Shown here one piece after another: positions 61,182-64,000 of a stretch of DNA of 64,000 bases (position 1 is its first letter; each line of letters starts with the position of its first letter). The notes beneath the pieces are model-generated. The model worked only from the letters and a program-made list of their open reading frames with translations. It was not told the DNA's origin and did no database searches. Location: the NCBI RefSeq assembly GCF_003173715.1, contig NZ_CP029550.1:3891501-3955500 (forward strand), written 5' to 3'. The position numbers were made by a program, and so were the translations under genes. Source of the stretch: Methylobacterium durans. Its GTDB lineage: Bacteria > Pseudomonadota > Alphaproteobacteria > Rhizobiales > Beijerinckiaceae.

Positions 61182-61406
61182 TCACTTGCCCTTGCGCTTC
61201 TTCGGCGCGGGCGGCGCCGCTGCCCGAGCCTCGGCATCGGCCGCCTCCTTGGCGAGGCGCAGGGCGCGGAGCTTCACGGTCCGCTCATCCACGGCCTTGA
61301 TCGCCGCAACGTGCTCGGCCATCGCCTGCGCGCCCTCCTTGGCCATGCGCTGGGCGCGCTCGGCGCGCTCCTCGGCCTTGGTGCGGACTTCGCTGTCCTG
61401 GCTCAT
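61182..61406 (-). CDS. Small charged alpha-helical protein
   Basis: A 74-residue protein rich in Ala, Glu, Lys and Arg, predicted to be one long helix with a basic tail (APPAPKKRKGK). ATG 61406 is preceded by AAAGGAC with good spacing. It lies four bases upstream of the BrnA-like gene and is likely co-transcribed. The function is unknown; the basic end suggests nucleic-acid contact. Longer in-frame starts lack ribosome sites. Confidence 0.6.
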   Translation of the reverse strand: MSQDSEVRTKAEERAERAQRMAKEGAQAMAEHVAAIKAVDERTVKLRALRLAKEAADAEARAAAPPAPKKRKGK

Positions 61407-61645
61407 CGATGTCCTTTCCGATGCCTCGTCGAGGGAGACGGCCATGCGCATGCACGCGGCGCGGCCGAGGGGACGAGGCTTCGATCGCGCCGGCCTGGAG
61501 GGGAGGGATGGGGCGGCCGGCGGTGCTGTCCTCACACCCGTCACGCGGATGCATGCAGGCGGGATGGGCCTGTGTAGCACGGACGCAGCGGGCAAGGCGA
61601 ATTGTGGTGCAATCCGTTCACCACGAAATATGACGCCGCCTTTCC

Positions 61646-62965
61646 CTATGCCGTGGCGGGCGTCGGCATGATCGGTCCGGCGTCGCCGTCCGTGCGCGCC
61701 CTCTCATCGAAGCCGCGGCTCTCCGGCATCAGGAATAGATAGCCGACGAAGCCGAGCGCGGCGATGCCAGCGAGGGACAGGAAGGCCGTCGAGAACCCGG
61801 CCGCGACGATGATCACCCCGGCCAGCGTGGCGCTGAAGGAGGCGCCGAGTCCCTGTGCGGTGGCTACGGCGCCCTGCGCGACGTTGAACCGCCCGGTCCC
61901 GCGGGTGAGGTCGGCGACGACGATCGGGAAGAGCGCGCCGTAGATGCCGGCCCCGATCCCGTCGAGGCATTGCACGGCGACGAGCCAGAACGGGTTGTCC
62001 GACATGGTGTAGAGCACGCCGCGCACCGCCAGAACGCCGAAGGCCACGAGGAAGATCGGCTTTCGGCCGATCGTATCGGCCTTGGCGCCGACGAAGACCG
62101 CGACAGGGACCATCACGCACTGGGCGGCCACGATACAGACCGCGATCAGGGAGGTCGCGTGGTCCTTGCCAGAGATCTTGGTGAGGAGTTGGCCCACGGA
62201 CGGCAGCATCGCCGCGTTGGCGAGATGGAAGGCCGTGCACAGAACCGCGAAGACAAGGAGATACTTGTTCTGGAGAAGGGCTGTGAGCCCCGAGGGTTGC
62301 TCGCAAGTCTCGTGCTGCGCGCAGTCGAGTCCGCGTGCGAGGTCGTCGTCGATCGCCTTGGCCGGAATCATCAGCATGGCGACGATCGAGGCCGCGGCGA
62401 GGATCGCCATCAGCCAGAACACGACGATCGGGCCGAAGAAATAGGCGGTCGAGCCAGCGATGGCGGCCGAGGTGGCATTGCCGGCGTGGTTGAAGCCCTC
62501 GTTCCGGCCGATCCGCTTAGAGAACATCTTCGGCCCGACGACGCCGAGCGTGATCGCGGCGAGCGCCGGCGGGAAGACGGCGCCGGCGATGCCGGCAAGC
62601 GACTGGGTGGCCGCCACGAGGTAGAAATTCGAGACGAACGGCAGGATCAGGCAGCTGAGGGTCACCGCCACGGCTGCGGCGATCACGATCGCACGTTTGT
62701 GATGGGTGCGATCGATCAGCGCGCCCGCCGGGGTCTGCGCGATCAGACCGGCGATGCCGGCGATCGTCATGACGATGCCGATCGTCGCCTCGTTCCAACC
62801 CTGTTCGGGCCCGCGCACCGCGAGGAGATAGATCGCAAGGTACGGACCCAGGCCGTCACGGACGTCGGCGAGGAAGAAGTTGAGCGCGTCGAGGCCACGA
62901 AGGACCCGTGCGGAGGGCTCGCGCACGGAATCGGTCGCCGCAGCGACACCACCAATATCCGACAT
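61646..62965 (-). CDS. MFS transporter
   Basis: A 439-residue 12-helix major facilitator protein. It has LAVRGPEQGWNEATIGIVMTIAGI, the loop motif GALIDRTHHKR after helix 2, RNEGFNHAGNA, and KADTIGRKP between helices 8 and 9. A Cys-containing cytoplasmic loop (GLDCAQHETCEQP) lies in the middle. It resembles drug/proton or sugar-type antiporters; the substrate is unknown. ATG 62965 follows AGGGGAAA with good spacing. Confidence 0.9.
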   Translation of the reverse strand: MSDIGGVAAATDSVREPSARVLRGLDALNFFLADVRDGLGPYLAIYLLAVRGPEQGWNEATIGIVMTIAGIAGLIAQTPAGALIDRTHHKRAIVIAAAVAVTLSCLILPFVSNFYLVAATQSLAGIAGAVFPPALAAITLGVVGPKMFSKRIGRNEGFNHAGNATSAAIAGSTAYFFGPIVVFWLMAILAAASIVAMLMIPAKAIDDDLARGLDCAQHETCEQPSGLTALLQNKYLLVFAVLCTAFHLANAAMLPSVGQLLTKISGKDHATSLIAVCIVAAQCVMVPVAVFVGAKADTIGRKPIFLVAFGVLAVRGVLYTMSDNPFWLVAVQCLDGIGAGIYGALFPIVVADLTRGTGRFNVAQGAVATAQGLGASFSATLAGVIIVAAGFSTAFLSLAGIAALGFVGYLFLMPESRGFDERARTDGDAGPIMPTPATA

Positions 62966-63292
62966 GGCCGTTTCCCCTATCGCGCGGAAAAAGGCGGCCC
63001 AATCGCGGACGCGCACCTCCGATCGCTGCAATCACAACGCCGGCGATGGCGTTCCGCGACGTGGATTAAACTCTTTGTGAAGACGTAGATTTCGGGCGCG
63101 AAGGTCGGACTTGGCCTCGGATTGAGCAAGAGAGCCTCGATTGGACGAGGCGGCGGGATACCGAGAAGAGCCCGATCTCGGATCTTCGGGGTACTGTACC
63201 CAACTCACGCCGAGCCGCTGAAGATGGATGCTCGCCCATCCGCGACGAGGCCGCCTCCGAAGATGAGGCGACCTCCACGCGTCATCGGCGCC
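62966..63292. other. 327-base region without a gene
   Basis: The region lies between the TonB-type gene end and the MFS transporter start, both on the minus strand, so it should contain the transporter promoter. No coding frame with a ribosome site, no tRNA and no clear repeat is seen. GC is somewhat lower between 63060 and 63200. Confidence 0.5.
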
Positions 63293-64000
63293 TTACCGGC
63301 CTGGGCTGAAACGCAACGGCACCGTGACGGAGAGCGATGACACCGTCACACCCGCCGGAGCCGCCGGCAGCGAGCCCCGCACGGCAGAGAGCGCCGCGCT
63401 GTCGATCGGCCCAATCCCGCTGCTGCTGGCGAGCCCCGCGCTGGTCACCTGACCCGAGCGCGTGACGGTGAACCGCACGACGGCGAGGCCGCCGCCGGTG
63501 CCGGCCGCCGCATTGCGATTCATGCGGCCGTGGATGGCCGAGCTCAGCATGCCCTGCCACTGGCGCAGCGCGTTCGGATCGTTGCCCTGCGCGGCTCGGC
63601 CGGCCGCATTCTGGGCCGAGGAGGAGGCAGAGCTGCGCTCGGCGCGACCGGCGCTGGCCTGGGCGGCCCGCGCCTTCGCGTCCCGTGCGGCCTTCTCGCG
63701 CGCCTCGCGCACGGCCTCACGGCGCTGCTCTTCGAGCTCCGCCCGGCGCTTGGCGTCGCGGATCGCCTTCAGCTTGGCCTCGCGCTCGGCCGCGATCTTG
63801 GCCAAGTCGGGTTTGGGCTTGGCCTGCTCGACGGGCTTCGGCGGCTCCGGCGACTGCGCCAGCAAGGGCGGCGGTGGCGCCAGCGGCTCGGCCTGAGGAG
63901 CCGTCGAGGTGATGACCTGGCTCTCGGGCTCCATGGGCATCGCGTCCGGCGGCGGCTCGGTCTGGGCCGTGACCGGCGGCTGCTCGGCGACCTCCGGCGG
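63293..64000 (-). CDS. Energy-transducing TonB-family protein, partial (5' end off window)
   Basis: The C-terminal 235 residues of a TonB-like protein, open to the right edge. A Pro-rich stretch, then a Lys/Arg/Glu/Ala-rich helix (AAEREAKLKAIRDAKRRAELEEQRREAV, beginning near residue 69 of the visible part), is followed by a Ser/Ala linker. The TonB C-terminal domain is shown by MLSSAIHGRMNRN, VVRFTVTRSGQVTSAGL and VPLRFSP. It would couple the inner-membrane proton gradient to outer-membrane receptors. The membrane anchor lies outside the window. Confidence 0.85.
   Translation of the reverse strand, partial: PPEVAEQPPVTAQTEPPPDAMPMEPESQVITSTAPQAEPLAPPPPLLAQSPEPPKPVEQAKPKPDLAKIAAEREAKLKAIRDAKRRAELEEQRREAVREAREKAARDAKARAAQASAGRAERSSASSSAQNAAGRAAQGNDPNALRQWQGMLSSAIHGRMNRNAAAGTGGGLAVVRFTVTRSGQVTSAGLASSSGIGPIDSAALSAVRGSLPAAPAGVTVSSLSVTVPLRFSPGR

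Overview
The window looks like a chromosomal segment of a GC-rich alphaproteobacterium, most probably of the Methylobacterium/Methylorubrum group. The pointers are a periplasmic cytochrome-linked formate dehydrogenase of the Fdh3 type with its full accessory set, FlaF/FlbT flagellin regulators beside flagellin genes, an oxalate/formate-type antiporter and very high GC throughout. No rRNA, tRNA, insertion sequence, prophage or CRISPR array was seen. Species assignment is inference.

Region 1 (1-20030) is a molybdenum/tungsten and formate module. At the left edge are a partial tungstate-type ABC permease and a divergent ModE-like regulator. A minus-strand operon follows with three different MoeA-family genes and mobB, for the late steps of Mo/W cofactor synthesis. 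Next come a periplasmic WD40-cytochrome c fusion and a divergently placed multi-cluster ferredoxin. The plus strand then runs through a biotin/lipoate-ligase-like protein, DUF6505, DUF6352, DUF3305, DUF3306, a TorD-type chaperone, a small Tat-signal protein, fdhA, fdhB, fdhC, a 73-residue membrane protein and a Pro/Ala-rich secreted protein. Many of these genes overlap by 1-17 bases, so translational coupling is likely. This accessory block is the least understood and most interesting part of the window.

Region 2 (20030-39960) is a Wzx/Wzy-type exopolysaccharide locus in several transcription units: a glycan-related beta-propeller protein, an acyltransferase, a GH5 glycosidase, a VpsF-like polymerase, two GT4 glycosyltransferases flanking an asparagine-synthase-like gene broken by a single-base frameshift, a flippase, wecG, wecC and wecB (UDP-ManNAcA supply and transfer), a heparinase II/III protein, a Wzz/GumC chain-length protein and a GNAT-like protein. 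No initiating phosphoglycosyltransferase or outer-membrane exporter is in view.

Region 3 (40000-50550) holds the OFA antiporter with an AT-rich upstream region carrying a TGTATACA palindrome, a metallophosphoesterase, small membrane or secreted proteins, flaF, flbT, two nearly identical tandem flagellin genes, a FlaG-like gene, and thiC under a TPP riboswitch.

Region 4 (50550-64000) is mostly housekeeping or solitary genes: an alpha/beta hydrolase, an HNH protein, a second acyltransferase, a class I amidotransferase, PBP1A, a membrane diguanylate cyclase, an aldo/keto reductase, a membrane class III nucleotide cyclase with a small coupled membrane protein, a YaiI/UPF0178 protein, an orphan BrnA-like antitoxin, an MFS transporter, and a TonB-family protein cut by the right edge.
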